Below, one piece after another: positions 44,048-56,157 of a DNA stretch of 64,000 bases. Within the stretch, counting starts at the first letter, position 1, and each line of letters opens with the position of its first letter. Location: NCBI GenBank assembly GCA_022393335.1, contig JAJEKB010021111.1:559630-623629 (forward strand), written 5' to 3'. The position numbers and the translations under genes are program-made. This stretch comes from Macrotrachela quadricornifera (taxonomy: Eukaryota; Rotifera; Eurotatoria; Philodinida; Philodinidae). The notes under the pieces were generated by a model. That model was not told where the DNA came from, ran no database searches, and saw nothing but the letters and a program-made list of their open reading frames with translations.

Positions 44048-45327
44048 TTAAACAAGTGGATAACTAGCCCAGTTAGCGATACCACATTGATTATTCTTAT
44101 TTCGACTCATCCAAATATAACCATACCAACCCCATGTTTCACCCCAAGAATTTTTTACAATATAATAATCTTGTTTCGTTGTAGCATTTTTAAATGTATC
44201 ATATCCAACAATAGTCATTGTGTGTGACCATTGTTCAGTTGAACATGCTGGTTCATCATAAACACCTGATGCATAGAAAAAAAATGAATCGTGTAAATCA
44301 TCAACTGCTATTCCAATAGGACCCACAGTAGCAATAGCTATTTCTAAAGCTGTTTCATTTCCTTTTTCAATATTAACAAAACCCTATATGATGAATAGAA
44401 TAGAGAATGAAAAGAATATAGATATAATATTTACTGTATCAGTTGCACCCACAGTTGATCGATTGAATCGACATTTACCTTCAATTGCTTCATATGGATA
44501 GCTTGCTTCTGTATCGATACCTTTGTTGGCTTTAATATATTGAAATGCAGCATTGACTAGTCCTCCATTACATCCTTCATTGCCAAATTTACCCGAACAA
44601 TCCAATAGATTCTGAGCTGAAAGTCGTATTAAGTTGCCTGTCTTAAGAAAATGTTGTCCTTGTAGTGCGGTCGTTGCTGTATAAGCCCAATCTGAAGCAC
44701 ATTGACCTTGATTTTCAATTAATGGAGTTACAGCACCTTTCTTACGCCAATCTACAAATATATTTAATCAAGATGAATTCAATTAAAAGAGACACTGACC
44801 AACAGTATCTGGTATCGATATATCCAATGGTGGACGAAATATATTTCGATTAGATTCAGTTGATATCTTCGAAATTGGACTCGTTTGAAATTTATTCGAC
44901 ATAGTTTGTACGATCTCCTTATATGTCTAAATATGATAAATAACATTAGTATTCAATTAAAAGACAGTTTTCGCTTAGAAATAATCTTAATATCGAAAAG
45001 TAAATAGTTTACAAATATACCATATCAGCGAATTGATTAATCTTGAGTTTATAAGTATGCAAACCCAAATCAGCTTCAAAATTATGTCGATTAATCATAG
45101 CAACTCGATCATTAAAGATAGTTCGACTAGAAAGGTTGCAAAATTTAATAACACAGATATTCTTTATTCGAATTATTTTTTTCTTACCGATAATTTTCTT
45201 CTTCAACATTATTATACTGTTTCATATGAGCATGTTTGAACAAATTCCAAAGTTCTGTTGATGTTAATTCATTAGATTTTGTTTCAGCAAAAAATAAAAT
45301 AGCAATGAGAAAGCAAAATAAATGCAT
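44048..45327 (-). CDS. Cathepsin L-like papain-family protein with catalytic Cys replaced by Asp (pseudoprotease)
   Basis: Five exons joined in phase: 45327-45188, 45126-45021, 44926-44800, 44751-44435 and 44383-44048, together 341 residues. MHLFCFLIAILFFAETKS is a signal peptide. Exons 1-3 give an I29-type propeptide (FNDRVAMINRHN, YKLKINQFADM). The mature domain has WRKKGAVTPLIENQGQCASD, where peptidases read QGQCGSCW: the catalytic Cys is Asp. Other family features remain: LLDCSG, GCNGGLVNAAFQYI, YPYEAIEGKCRF, the catalytic His in WSHTMTIVGYD and Asn in VKNSWGETWGWYGY. The gene is otherwise intact with good splice sites. It is therefore likely a secreted or lysosomal inactive homologue that binds rather than cuts, comparable in principle to other papain-fold pseudoproteases. 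A single-base error cannot explain it, because TGC/TGT to GAT needs at least two changes. Confidence 0.9.
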
Positions 45328-46309
45328 GTCAATAAATGACTCTACACTAAATTGTGATAATAAAATAAAACCTTTCATATACACTTTAAATACGCAAAAG
45401 ATAACAATAATGATAACGTCATTATGATAACTTTTATGAACTATTCAAATGTTTATATCACATACTACAAAGTATTTTAAGAAAATTTCAATTATGACCG
45501 ACTTGAATTTTTTTACTCTTCAATGATCGTATGAAATTCGAAGTGTCGATATGAATCATTATTCTATTCATTACATTTATATTCTCACATGTAAAATTTA
45601 TCTCTAATGAGTAACACTTCAAGTCTTATGAATTTAGTGAATATATCAGATGAGTCAAACTATTGAAAATATTATCAAGCAATAGGTGAGTAACAATTCC
45701 GAAAATAAAAGATATTCGTGTTTAATATTTTAATTATTCAGAGATTGTATTAACAGCTTTTCCTATCATAGTTGAAGTAAAAGAGAGTAATAATCAAGTA
45801 AATATGGACAACTTCAATTGGCGATTCATTCTTTTTTGTTAGCAGAACTAGAGTGGAATTTTGTATTTCATAGGTAGAGTTAGAGTGTACAAAGTTGTAT
45901 TTCTAAGCATAGTATTTTGTTTCGAACTTTGATGTGTTTCTCAATAGACAATGAATAGTAAACTAGAATCCTCTATAGCTTCGCAAGTAGTATGCTGCAA
46001 CATCTAATGAGGAATAATTTAACTTTTTTGCAGTCTCTAAAAAACTCCAAAGTTGCTTGGGTATGTAAACAAGCAATAATCAATCGTAATATTTTTCTAA
46101 CCTATAACCAAGCAATATCTGTCATAGAAGTTATGAAATAGTATTTTGAAAAAAAGCTTCGAAAGTGATAGTCATAAATAAAAGAATTCATTCATCTTTT
46201 AGGTCATTTTCTTTCAAATAAGCTGTTTTTACTTGTATCTAAAAATAACATGACAGCTTTCTAGAAACAATTTTGAAAACACGCAAACAAAAAAAGATCA
46301 TGACTGTTT
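45328..46309. other. Intergenic DNA, nothing recognised
   Basis: Upstream of the cathepsin-like gene and downstream of the next gene; AT-rich, no supported features. Confidence 0.5.
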
Positions 46310-46935
46310 TTACAATGATGATTCTGGTATAGGGACACATCGATAATAAACGGACTTAGTTGATATAATTTTTTTCGGATCCTCATAAACGTAAGTAGTG
46401 TCAATTGCTGTAAATATGTGTTTTGTGTCATAATTTGATTGTAGGTATGCCTCGGCGGATCCCTTCGTTGGTACATGTTTGAAACATGCATATCGAAGGA
46501 GAACATAGGCATTTCCAATGATTAGATTTTTCATTGTTACAATACCATCCATTTCGTCTGGGGCATTAAAGATACACGGATCGGGTTCGGCCGATTTCGA
46601 AACGGCTAGATGAACAGGTAGTGTCACGTGATCTTCATCGATAATTCCAGTAATAGCGATGCCATAGGAGACCTAGAATTTGACAATTTTCTATAAAAAG
46701 GTAGTACGAATGATGGTACATACGTTTAATGGTACACATCCATCGTTTACACGTCGTTTCATACAGATCGATTGCCTTGTTGCACCAAATTCGTCTGCAC
46801 ACATACATCGCTCAAATTTTCTGTCACAATAAAGGTCATAGAAAATGACCTTATCATCATCGGTGTAATCATCTTCATTTTGATAACGTATGCCTACCGC
46901 CGGTACAATATGATCATAGTCTTCATAGTCCATAC
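46310..46935 (-). CDS. C-terminal two exons of a possible papain/C39-like-fold protein (5' part in gap)
   Basis: Exon A (46935-46724) follows an acceptor TATCTTCGAG and begins VWTMKTM or, in the frame used, YGLYGL-type wording ahead of DYEDYDHIVPAVGIRY. It ends at AAC|GTATGT. Exon B (46672-46310) starts after AAATTCTAG in phase with VSYGIAITGIIDEDH and continues through TLPVHLAVSKSAEPD and NLIIGNAYVLLRYACF to ESSL. The YDHIVPAVG segment resembles the catalytic His strand of papain-fold/C39-like proteins found in several eukaryotes, with the nucleophile expected upstream. Eight cysteines and the lack of transmembrane segments suggest a secreted protein. The N-terminus lies in or beyond the N gap at 46982-47381. 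The family call is tentative. Confidence 0.5.
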
Positions 46936-46981
46936 CTCGAAGATATATACCAAAAATGACTGGATGTTTATGTAAAAGTGA

Positions 46982-47381
46982 NNNNNNNNNNNNNNNNNNN
47001 NNNNNNNNNNNNNNNNNNNNNNNNNNNNNNNNNNNNNNNNNNNNNNNNNNNNNNNNNNNNNNNNNNNNNNNNNNNNNNNNNNNNNNNNNNNNNNNNNNNN
47101 NNNNNNNNNNNNNNNNNNNNNNNNNNNNNNNNNNNNNNNNNNNNNNNNNNNNNNNNNNNNNNNNNNNNNNNNNNNNNNNNNNNNNNNNNNNNNNNNNNNN
47201 NNNNNNNNNNNNNNNNNNNNNNNNNNNNNNNNNNNNNNNNNNNNNNNNNNNNNNNNNNNNNNNNNNNNNNNNNNNNNNNNNNNNNNNNNNNNNNNNNNNN
47301 NNNNNNNNNNNNNNNNNNNNNNNNNNNNNNNNNNNNNNNNNNNNNNNNNNNNNNNNNNNNNNNNNNNNNNNNNNNNNNNNN
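46982..47381. other. Assembly gap (400 N)
   Basis: Exactly 400 N, a placeholder length. It hides the 5' exons of the gene at 46310-46935 and the outer end of the left TIR of the element at 47382-50947. Confidence 0.97.
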
Positions 47382-47724
47382 CTTCCACTAGAGTACTAAT
47401 AGATCGATCTTGTAAACCTATCTAGTCCTTCTAAAGAGGTGCGAGGGTCAATATTTTTTTTTTCATTTGAATCCTCATACCAGCCCCCAAAAAAGTGCGC
47501 ATCGCTTTTACTTTGTCCTATTTTGTAGGTGGCGAAAAATTCGCTTTAGTGATGGTGTAGCAAAATCGGGGAGGTCATTTGGATATAACACATCCATTTT
47601 TCATTCAAATCAAATGAAAATTTTTTTTACAAGGGTAAAACTCAATGCTAAATCGGATGAGCATGCTCGGAAGGTGTATACTCAACAAAGGATCTCGAAG
47701 GAATCTTTGAAAAACCATTTTTTT
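47382..47724 (+). repeat. Left long TIR of the DDE transposon
   Basis: Near reverse complement of 50607-50947. Contains a short inverted word GCATGCTC near 47661. The outer end is truncated by the N gap. Confidence 0.85.
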
Positions 47725-47847
47725 AAAGTATGCTCGTTGTATTTTAAACAATATTTAAGGATAATTTAAGCACAAATTTAACTGTTTTAATGACTTTAGA
47801 TCAAATATGAATAGAAACGTATAGGGCAAAATATAGAAAAAAATCCA

Positions 47848-49751
47848 TCAATCGTCGTTTATGTTATCGTTTGGTATTCGTCGATGTGATTGAATAGATG
47901 CACTACAAAATTGACTAAAGAACAGTTTTAACACATCACCATATGTTTGTCCTTGAGAATATGCTTCAATTGAATGCCAGAAACGACGAAATAGTTTTAG
48001 TACAATTTTTTTTCGAGAAAATATTCACAAGATTCTGATATTAATTTTATCATTTTTTCAAAGGTTTGATCTGTACGTGATCAAACAAATGCTTTCTGAC
48101 TGTACCCCAAAGGCCTTCAACTGTATTGAGCTCGCAGTGATATTTTGGACAAAATATAACATTAGCTTTATATTCAAGTGCAAGAGTTTCGAGCTTTGTA
48201 ACCTAGATAAAAAGCAGTAAAACAACACAATAAGTGATGCGTTTTAATGAAATAGAACTGCTTTTTGCTTACGTTTTGAAATGCTGGATGTTTTGACAAT
48301 ATTTCACAAATTTCTTCTAATTTAATTTTAGGAGGTAGTTATATACCTAAATCTTTACATATTTCAACTAAACCCCTTTGATTTACCTTTGTTTTCTCCT
48401 TCTTTAAAAAAACAATCAATAGTGTGTTGATTACCGTCTTCATCAAGATACTCGATATAGTCAACGTCGTAACGACCTCCCATTGATTTTCTGAAGGCTT
48501 GAAGTGAATAAGCCTTAGTCGTATGAGTTCTTGCGTTATCAACAATAATATCAATTTGATGTTGTTTATAATCCTGTTTGAATTCGAGCATTTGAAATAA
48601 CCTTTCAAATTGATTTACGATAGTTTCGTTGTTGAAATATGCATCGATTCCAATATTGATACTTGCGGATGCAGTTCGTTCAACATAATCTAGGTCGCCA
48701 TTTGTATTTAATGATGGATACTTTTTTACAGCTTGCTTCCATTCATGTTTATTAAGTTCAAAAAATGGTCCTGATGGATGTTGAACAAGGAAATAATAAA
48801 CCATGTGGCTACGACCACGACCTTTTGAAAAAAACGGAGTAGTTTCTTTGAAAAACCAACGTTTTGGATAAACTTCACTACTTCGAAAGGTGGATTCATC
48901 ATGAACTAATTTAGTCAAAAACGAAAACAAAAGAGTAAAAATAGAGAAAAGCTATAACAAATTCACTTACAAATTAATATCCTTTGAAGATTTTTGACTG
49001 GAGGACTCCATGTAGATACCTCTCCATCAATAATAGTATGATAGAAATCCTTGTTCCAAAAAATATTTTATCAATTCATTACGATGTTTTACAACATCTT
49101 CTCTTTCATGTCCTTCGAAGTACGGACGTTGTGCGTTGGCTTCGAACGTCGCTCCCCATCTACGAAGATCTAATTGACAACTTCTTTCGGACCTTACATA
49201 ACCACAATTAACTTGTTCTTCAATATCATTTAATTTAGAATATTTCTCATTAATAAATCAGGCCAAATGCATCGCTTTAAACTTACCTGATTTTTGAGAA
49301 CAAGCTTCTGCAACAAATGCTTTAGCATCTGCCTCAATTTCCGAATATATATCATGAAATGAATCCGAATGTTTTCCACCACGTAAATCACGTGTGAATT
49401 CTTTATAATCACTGTCCAAAAATATGTCAGCCCATTTGTGCGAAGTTTCTGCTGTCATAAAACCTATACTTTTTAGATATTCATCAATATCATTCCATTT
49501 AATTTTAAAATATCGTAATGACATGTAGAATAATATACTTAGATATTTTGCACTGCATTGTAAGCGACACATTTCAGTCAGATCTTGAATATTGGAAAGT
49601 GTAAGTTTCTGCATACAGTTTAATTCTAAATTGTCAACATTACGTGATACTCATAATTTGGGAAATCAGGTGGACTTGGAATTCTTGCATTTTTCCATCG
49701 GCAAGCTGATGCACTGCGTGATTGGGTTGTTCGTCTGTTTGGTTTAGGCAT
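47848..49751 (-). pseudogene. DDE transposase, damaged by frameshifts
   Basis: Starts MPKPNRRTTQSRSASACRWK at 49751. Further exons give YFEGHEREDVVKHRNELIKY (about 49100), HDESTF with the first catalytic Asp (48905), FFSKGRGRSHMVYYFLVQHP, IDIIVDNARTHTTKAYSL with the second Asp (about 48540), and CELNTVEGLWG with the final acidic residue (about 48120), ending RFWHSIEAYSQGQTYGDVLK near 47950 and a stop at 47848. The D-D-E layout is complete. However, the frame shifts near 49040, again in a G run near 48375, and a TAA follows near 48345, so this copy appears inactive unless these are sequencing errors. The family resembles DDE proteins found in fungi and many invertebrates; I cannot name its superfamily with certainty. 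Confidence 0.75.
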
Positions 49752-49980
49752 AAGAAAATAATCAAATATAACTAATAAATACCTGTTGCAATACGAAAGG
49801 ATCCTTAATATATTGTGTGTTTATTTCAGATGAAACAGATCTATTTATAGGTGGGAGTGATATATAAGAACGGTGCCAGATATCATGAATATAAAGATAT
49901 AAAGTGATTACATGATCTAGAAAAGATAGTACGAGTAGAGAGATCTAGATTATATGAAGTGCGTACAAATAATCTTCATT

Positions 49981-50486
49981 CTAAAAAAAATAGATACTCT
50001 ACCGAACCCCCAAAAAAAGGTTCAACAGTTGTCGAAAAGCTTCCAAATGTGCCCAAAGTCACAAAAAAAGAATAAAAAAATCTACGAAACCTATAAAGGG
50101 TTCTTACCGTGTATCTAAATGAAGAACCTTTTGATACGGAACCAATTTTTAAGTTCCGTACAGCAAAAAATGGTTTTGTAGGAAAATACGAAACCTTTGG
50201 AGTTTCGCACTAAATTATACACATCATTAGGAGTTTAGTACGAAACCATTAGAGTTTAATACAAAACCCTAAAAGTTTTGTATTTTCCTACGAAACTATT
50301 TTTTACTGTACGGAACTTAAAAATTGGTTCCGTATTAAAAGGTTGTTCACTTGGATACACGGTAAGAACCTTTATAGGCTTCGTAGATTTTTTTATTCTT
50401 TTTTTATAACTTAAGGCATATATGGAAGCTTTTCAACAACTGTTGAACCTTTTTTGGGGGTTCGGTAGAGTATCTATTTTTTTTAG
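49981..50486. mobile_element. Foldback MITE nested in the DDE transposon
   Basis: Starts CTAAAAAAAATAGATACTCT and ends with the near complement ...TATTTTTTTTAG. Almost the full length pairs: GTTCAACAGTTGTCGAAAAGC, GTTCTTACCGTGTATC and GGAACCAATTTTTAAGTTCC appear again inverted at 50265-50460. The inner loop (50190-50260) contains repeated GTTTCGTA/ACTAAA words. No coding frame. Confidence 0.85.
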
Positions 50487-50606
50487 TATAGGGTTACATG
50501 CCGGATACAGTCCCTACATGACTTGGTGAAAAATGAAAATCATAAGACGAATCATGTAAAGGAAACATAAACAAAATCATAATATACGCGATGAATCAAG
50601 TATCCA

Positions 50607-50947
50607 AAAATGGTTTTTCAAAGATCCCTTAGAGATCCTTTGTTGAGTATACACCTTCCGAGCATGCTCATCCGATTTAGCATTAAGTGTTACCATTGTA
50701 AAATAATTTTCATTCGATTTGAATGAAAAATGGATGTGTTATATCCAAATGACCTCCCCGATTTTGCTACACCATCACTAAAGCGAATTTTTCGCCACCT
50801 AGAAAATAAGATAAAGAAAAAGCGATGCGTACTTTTTTGGGGGCTGGTATGAGGATTCAAATGAAAAAAAAAAATATTGACCCTCGCACCTCTTTAGAGG
50901 GACTAGATAGGTTTACAAGATCGATCTATTAGTACTCTAGTGGAAGG
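50607..50947 (-). repeat. Right long TIR of the DDE transposon
   Basis: Inverted partner of 47382-47724. It ends around CTCTAGTGGAAG and then runs into host DNA (GTGTTAGAAG); because the left end is hidden by the gap, the terminus may lie a few bases further out. Confidence 0.8.
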
Positions 50948-51739
50948 TGTTAGAAGTGGCACCATAAAATGAATATTTGGGTTAATACCGATTTCAGACT
51001 TTCTCTGGAATCAGTTTTTGATGCTGAATCTAAAAATAATATTTTGAAAAAGTTTCAAGAACAGGAACCTAGTGATTTTTGCATTTTGTGCCCAAAAACC
51101 CGGTTTTTAGCAAACTTTTGTTTTTTAAGTTTTTTTATTTTTAACTACAAAAATCCTTTAAAAATGAATAAAAAGTAGTTCATCGTGATCAGCAGCTCAC
51201 GCTCTATTAAACTATGTAGAAAAAACCTAAAAATAAATTTCAGTCGATTTTTGCAGCGCGTGTGCCTTACTAGCAGTATCAAGAAAAAACTAATTCCACA
51301 GTTATGATCGTGACGTCACTTCATATTTGGTAAGCCAAAAGAACTCTTTATCATTTTAAAGAAATAAAACAAAAAGAGAAATGAAACTAATTGAACTGTA
51401 GTAAAATAAAATGGCGAAGTATGAATTAACTTATGAATAGAAATTAGTTAATCTGACATTATTTGCTAAAACATTCAGAACAATAACAAAAGCCGAAAGA
51501 AACTAATCAAAGAACAAGACTACAGAAAATAGCTTGATCGATATAATAATTAAGAGTAAATGTATTGTTCACTAAAAAATATTAATATTCTTATTCTAAA
51601 TGTATTGAATCTTCTCGTAAGTATAGAAGTATTTTCGTTGAGCATGTGACAAGATCACTTGCAAGTTGGCTCGGTGCTATATTCTAATCAAAATCTGATC
51701 CAAGCCAATCTAACATTTTTGTTCTAATAATTGGTTTTG
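50948..51739. other. Intergenic DNA, nothing recognised
   Basis: Contains a 69-codon open frame at 50969-51178 without features. Otherwise AT-rich and unremarkable. Confidence 0.4.
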
Positions 51740-52600
51740 GTTATATCATTGTTTACCGGTGGTAATATATCATTTTTATCATGATAAAAATTTTCATAAT
51801 GTTGTGCATAAATTTGATAAATAGTTTTCATTCGATAAGTTGATGAAATGTCTTGATTACAAAATTTACATGTACATATTTTCAATTCTTTATTAATTGA
51901 TGAATAACAATAATCAAATAATTACATTTCATTTCAAAGAGAATACTTTTTTATTTTAAATTTAAAAAAAGTCGAATTTTCTCACTTTTGTATGCTGAAT
52001 AACAGTGCTAGAAAATTATCCTTGAAGATAATCTTTTTCTACCATTAAAATCTATTTGAAAACATTTGAATATAATTTGAACATCATGATCCACAACATT
52101 GAACCAAATTGGAACGAACTATTTGTAATATATATTGTGTTTATAAAACATCCATGGCGCGCCAATGCTCACCTAATTTATGTATATGAAATTCGTGTTC
52201 TCCTACTACTTTTTCTTCATTTTTAATTAAAACAAAAACTAAATCTTATTTTCGTAAAATAACATCCATAACTATTTTAATATCAATTTCTCGATGTTCA
52301 TCTTTTAATGTAGCTGCTCAATTAATATATTCAGCAACACATAGAGAACCATCAATAATTGATTGATCTCATGTTTCAGCTAAGATTTATCCAGTTTTGC
52401 GAAAGTTTTATTCTTCTAAAACATCATTTCACTGTTTCGTCTGAATCATTTAAATGTGCGCTAAAATGATCATGTGGTAAAAAATGACGATCTAAATCTT
52501 GAAATAATGGTGTCATACGACTTTACACAATATTATAAGCTGATGAGTCAGGACTACAATGATGTCGTTAAAAATTTCTTTTCATCATGTTTTTCTTTGA
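51740..52600 (-). pseudogene. Dead protein-coding gene of unknown family
   Basis: Minus-strand sequence reads as protein with several in-frame stops. From 52530: PLFQDLDRHFLPHDHFSAHL, then IIDGSLCVAEYIN near 52350, TLKDEHREIDIKIVMDVILR near 52300 and KNEEKVVGEHEFHIHKLGEH near 52190. After a gap a clean 52-codon block, ICTCKFCNQDIS followed by STYRMKTIYQIYAQHYENFY, ends near 51740. At least four stops lie within it. I do not recognise the family. The CTCKFC pair may be a zinc-binding or disulfide pair. Confidence 0.5.
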
Positions 52601-55600
52601 TGACGATGAATATCAGTATATAGATTTAACCTATTCTAACTTCACCTCATATGACATTACACCTAATACGAAACGCCGATAAAAACATTCGTAGAACGAA
52701 GTCGTATTGGTCAGACGAGCAAAATGGTATAAAAATATTTCATTCTGTTCTTTATTATAGATTTATAGACAAAGGTAAGCACACAAATTATCGATATTAG
52801 GGATTCAATCTAATCGAGATGAACGAGCGATGTGCATCAGCATCAGAAAGAGAAAAATAATAGTTGTAAGAGGAACATTTGTCTTTGACAATAGTGTACA
52901 ATGACGTCTACATTACTGTCGATATAATGAATCATAAAACGATTTTTTTATAGCATTCGCTGCTGCAGCCATAGTTATAGATTAAGGTTCTGGCATCATC
53001 CATAGACGTTGAAGATTTATTTAATTGTAAAAAATACGCATTGAATCAAATATATGCTGTATGTAGATTAGCATATTTTTGGCAAAGTTGTGAAATAAAA
53101 GTAAAACAGTGTTATCTTCGGTAAGATACTTTCTTCTCTGAACTCTATATTCGTTTTTTTTTGCGATAGTCGTTTTTTGCTTTGAATGGAGCCACTGGAA
53201 ACTGGCTCACATTCATATCGCTGAGAATTGTTGTATTTTAGATAACTTGTCTTTAGATTAAGTGCTCTATTTAGTGTGTTTAAATGTCTAGGCGATGAGG
53301 CGAAAGGCCGACCGACAAGCCGAAGCATCATTTTAGTCACTCTTCAAGTTACAAGGTTGCCAAAGACAAAGCACAAGAAGCTGGCAATAACAATCCATCT
53401 GTTCATCATATACCTTTTAATCTATCTTCACATATTTATCGTAATATCAAAGTTTTTATTTAGTCCGGAAAACATTTTTGTATAATATATAAAAATGCAT
53501 CTTATGAGTGAGAAAAGCCTTTTCGAATTCGTATTCAAAAGGGTTTTGCTAATCAGAAATCGTCAAATCTCGCTTAAGTATATTGAAAGTTTGTAAAATA
53601 ACTAGCATGATTTTTTTCTTATGAAGACTTCTAATACCTCCATGATAGTTTTATTCTATATTAACACTTCAAAAGGTGGTATGGCTATGATTTATTTAAA
53701 AGCAATAAAGAAATCTTAAGAGTGAGACTAGCCACCATGATATACATATCAATGTTGGCTAAGATAACTTGTCACAAATAAAAAGATCTGTATGGTATAT
53801 AAAAATCGGAAACAAATCAATGTATTATGCTGCAAATAGTAATAAAGAGTACAGAAAACAGACTGATCCTATCTTTTGAAGAAGGAACAAGTTCAATTTC
53901 CTAGCGACACTATTATTGTTGGCATTTCGTTCGATCATGTACGAGTATACAAAATATCCGTGGGTTTTTTCAGCAAACTTTTATAGACTAAGATTACCGA
54001 TATACTGATTCTCTAAGACTTATCACCTAGTATATGTAGCCCAAATATCAGATCTAAGGATTGTTGTATAAAGGAAGAGATGAAAGGAGTACTGTATTTC
54101 GTCACTTTTCGTTCATCTTATATGTTTTAATTAAGAAACGAACAGAATGGAATATACTCTCCTAGATTCTTCAAAGATTTAGATTGTATGATGATCTTGA
54201 ATTGAAAGCACGACTGATTAATGAGAAAGTCACAAACTCCCCTATTCTGTATGTTTGTCTTTTTCATTCTTCATTTATCCGCAATACGGAATGGTTTTCC
54301 TTGCCTCGTCTGCAAACCGATTTGAACATAAAATAGATGGAAGACAAATAATGATTGAAGTTTGATGAATAAAGAACTACAGTATCTATCGTTATTGTAA
54401 ATGTAATCATTATAATTAGCTCATCTTTTTGAAAACTGTGGTGATATAGCTGATAGATACCTCTGGCTTTGTCAATGGTTGCATTGCTATTGAAGACAAT
54501 AGAAAAGTATATGTGAAACGTTTAATATCATTATTTGCCCACGAAGATCTCTTATCTTGAATAAAAAGAACACTAAGTCAATATTCGAAGCCATATTTAT
54601 TCAAATGAAGAGAAGAGCAAGTGAGAAGAAAAAGTTTATCTATATCTTGTAAAGACTACAAAGAGTGGCAATCGAAGGTGAGTGTTTATTGATGAGAATA
54701 AGTTCGTCGAGTAATGTATCTTCAATGAACATATTCAACTTTATACTAGGGGAGTGTGCGCTCCTAATTCTACTAGAAGAAAAATGAATTTCTTAGTATC
54801 TGATTTATTACTTGGCTGAATAACAACGCACAAACACTATTTCATAAGCATCCAATCATAAATGAATGAGTATCTGTCTTATGAAAATCCCAACAACACA
54901 AGTAGATGATATTTTCATTTGTGTTCCGAACTTACCCATTTCTACAGAAAATAGGATGTGTCTCAAAAAGAAACTCCATTTGATAGAGCAGACTGTCTCT
55001 GTTCGAGAGAAAGAAAATCATTCGAGTCGTTTCGTCATGATGCATCAATATATTTTTTTTCGTGAAACAAACAGAAATCATATTCACCTATACTCAAAGA
55101 GAATCAAAAGTGAAGAAGTGCTTGTCAGTCGAAGATTGGTCAGAACTGATAAACAGACACTAAAGTCAAAATCAGATTTTCCACCAGCAGTTTAAAAAAA
55201 CCATTACTCGTAGTTTGAAATGTTCGAAAAGTCCGATTTGAGAGTTGAAAAATAACAACTAATTATGGGTACAAGTACATGTATATTAATCAATGATTTC
55301 TATCGCAAATTCAACAATTTGACAAACTGACTAGGCTTCTGCTGAACTGAACAAAGAGACCCTAATTTGATATAACTATCTGAAAATCAAAACATTGCCT
55401 GATCGGAATTTATTAAACTGAAGAATATGTCATCGAAGTTCTGTTTCTCTCCATCTCTTTATCATATTGATATCGGTTTTGTTTATTAGATACCGAAACA
55501 AACAATAAGACAAACGCTACAGCCGATTCAACTGAAGTCACAGTGAAAAAAACAAACGGTGCTACTGACATAAAGACAAACGAAGCGAAAATTCAAAATG

Positions 55601-55993
55601 AACGAAACTGAAAGATCAGACAAGAACACGAGTATGTTTCATGTGATAGTGACTTAAGATATGATTTGTCTTTTCCTCTTCACAGTGATTTGAATCGTTA
55701 TCTTAGCAGTAATGTACAGCTGAAAAACTACACTCACCTAAAAAATTGACTTCTCGATTTTTCAAACTTTAAACTTTCGTTCTCTTTCTGTGGGTGCTTG
55801 TGCCACATGTTTTCGGTGCGTCCATCAAGACTAACTAACAATACAGATCTCATATTATGTTAGCTTGACACCTGTATAAATAGTTCTGTAGTTCATGAAA
55901 CGCAGACGGTCATCATTTTATACAAAATTCAGAAGAAGAACAAGTTGTTTTCAAATATTCTGTTTTCTTGAAAAAAAAAACGGCGAAATCTTA
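52601..55993. other. Intergenic DNA, no confident gene
   Basis: Several small frames (53068-53340 minus, 54866-55195 plus) lack recognisable domains. One exon-like piece stands out at 55491-55610 on the plus strand: after GTTTATTAG the frame reads DTETNNKTNATADSTEVTVK, then a similar Thr/Asn/Lys-rich tail to a stop. It could be the last exon of an unidentified gene. No repeats were noticed. Confidence 0.35.
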
Positions 55994-56157
55994 CTAGTGA
56001 ACAGGGGCGGCGCGAAAGGGTAAAAGCAGAGGGGGGGTATTTTCTAAAATGGAGAAAATTTTAGAAATCGCTTTGACTTTGAAAAATTAAAGTCTTAGCA
56101 TCTAAGTTAATAATAAAAACAACTGTATTATTAGCCTCTACTTGTTCGTCTATATAT

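Larger units (their letters stand above)
47382..50947 (-). mobile_element. DDE DNA transposon with ~340-bp terminal inverted repeats
   Basis: 47382-47724 and 50607-50947 are inverted copies with few differences (left starts CTTCCACTAGAGTACTAATA). Between them a multi-exon transposase runs on the minus strand (47848-49751). The left outer end is cut by the N gap, so the true terminus and target duplication cannot be seen on that side. A foldback element (49981-50486) has inserted between the transposase start and the right TIR. Confidence 0.85.

Noticed and set aside
53276..53485. Plus-strand frame with a hydrophobic stretch
   Set aside because: Runs over AT-rich intergenic DNA with no acceptor, and the antisense strand is equally open.
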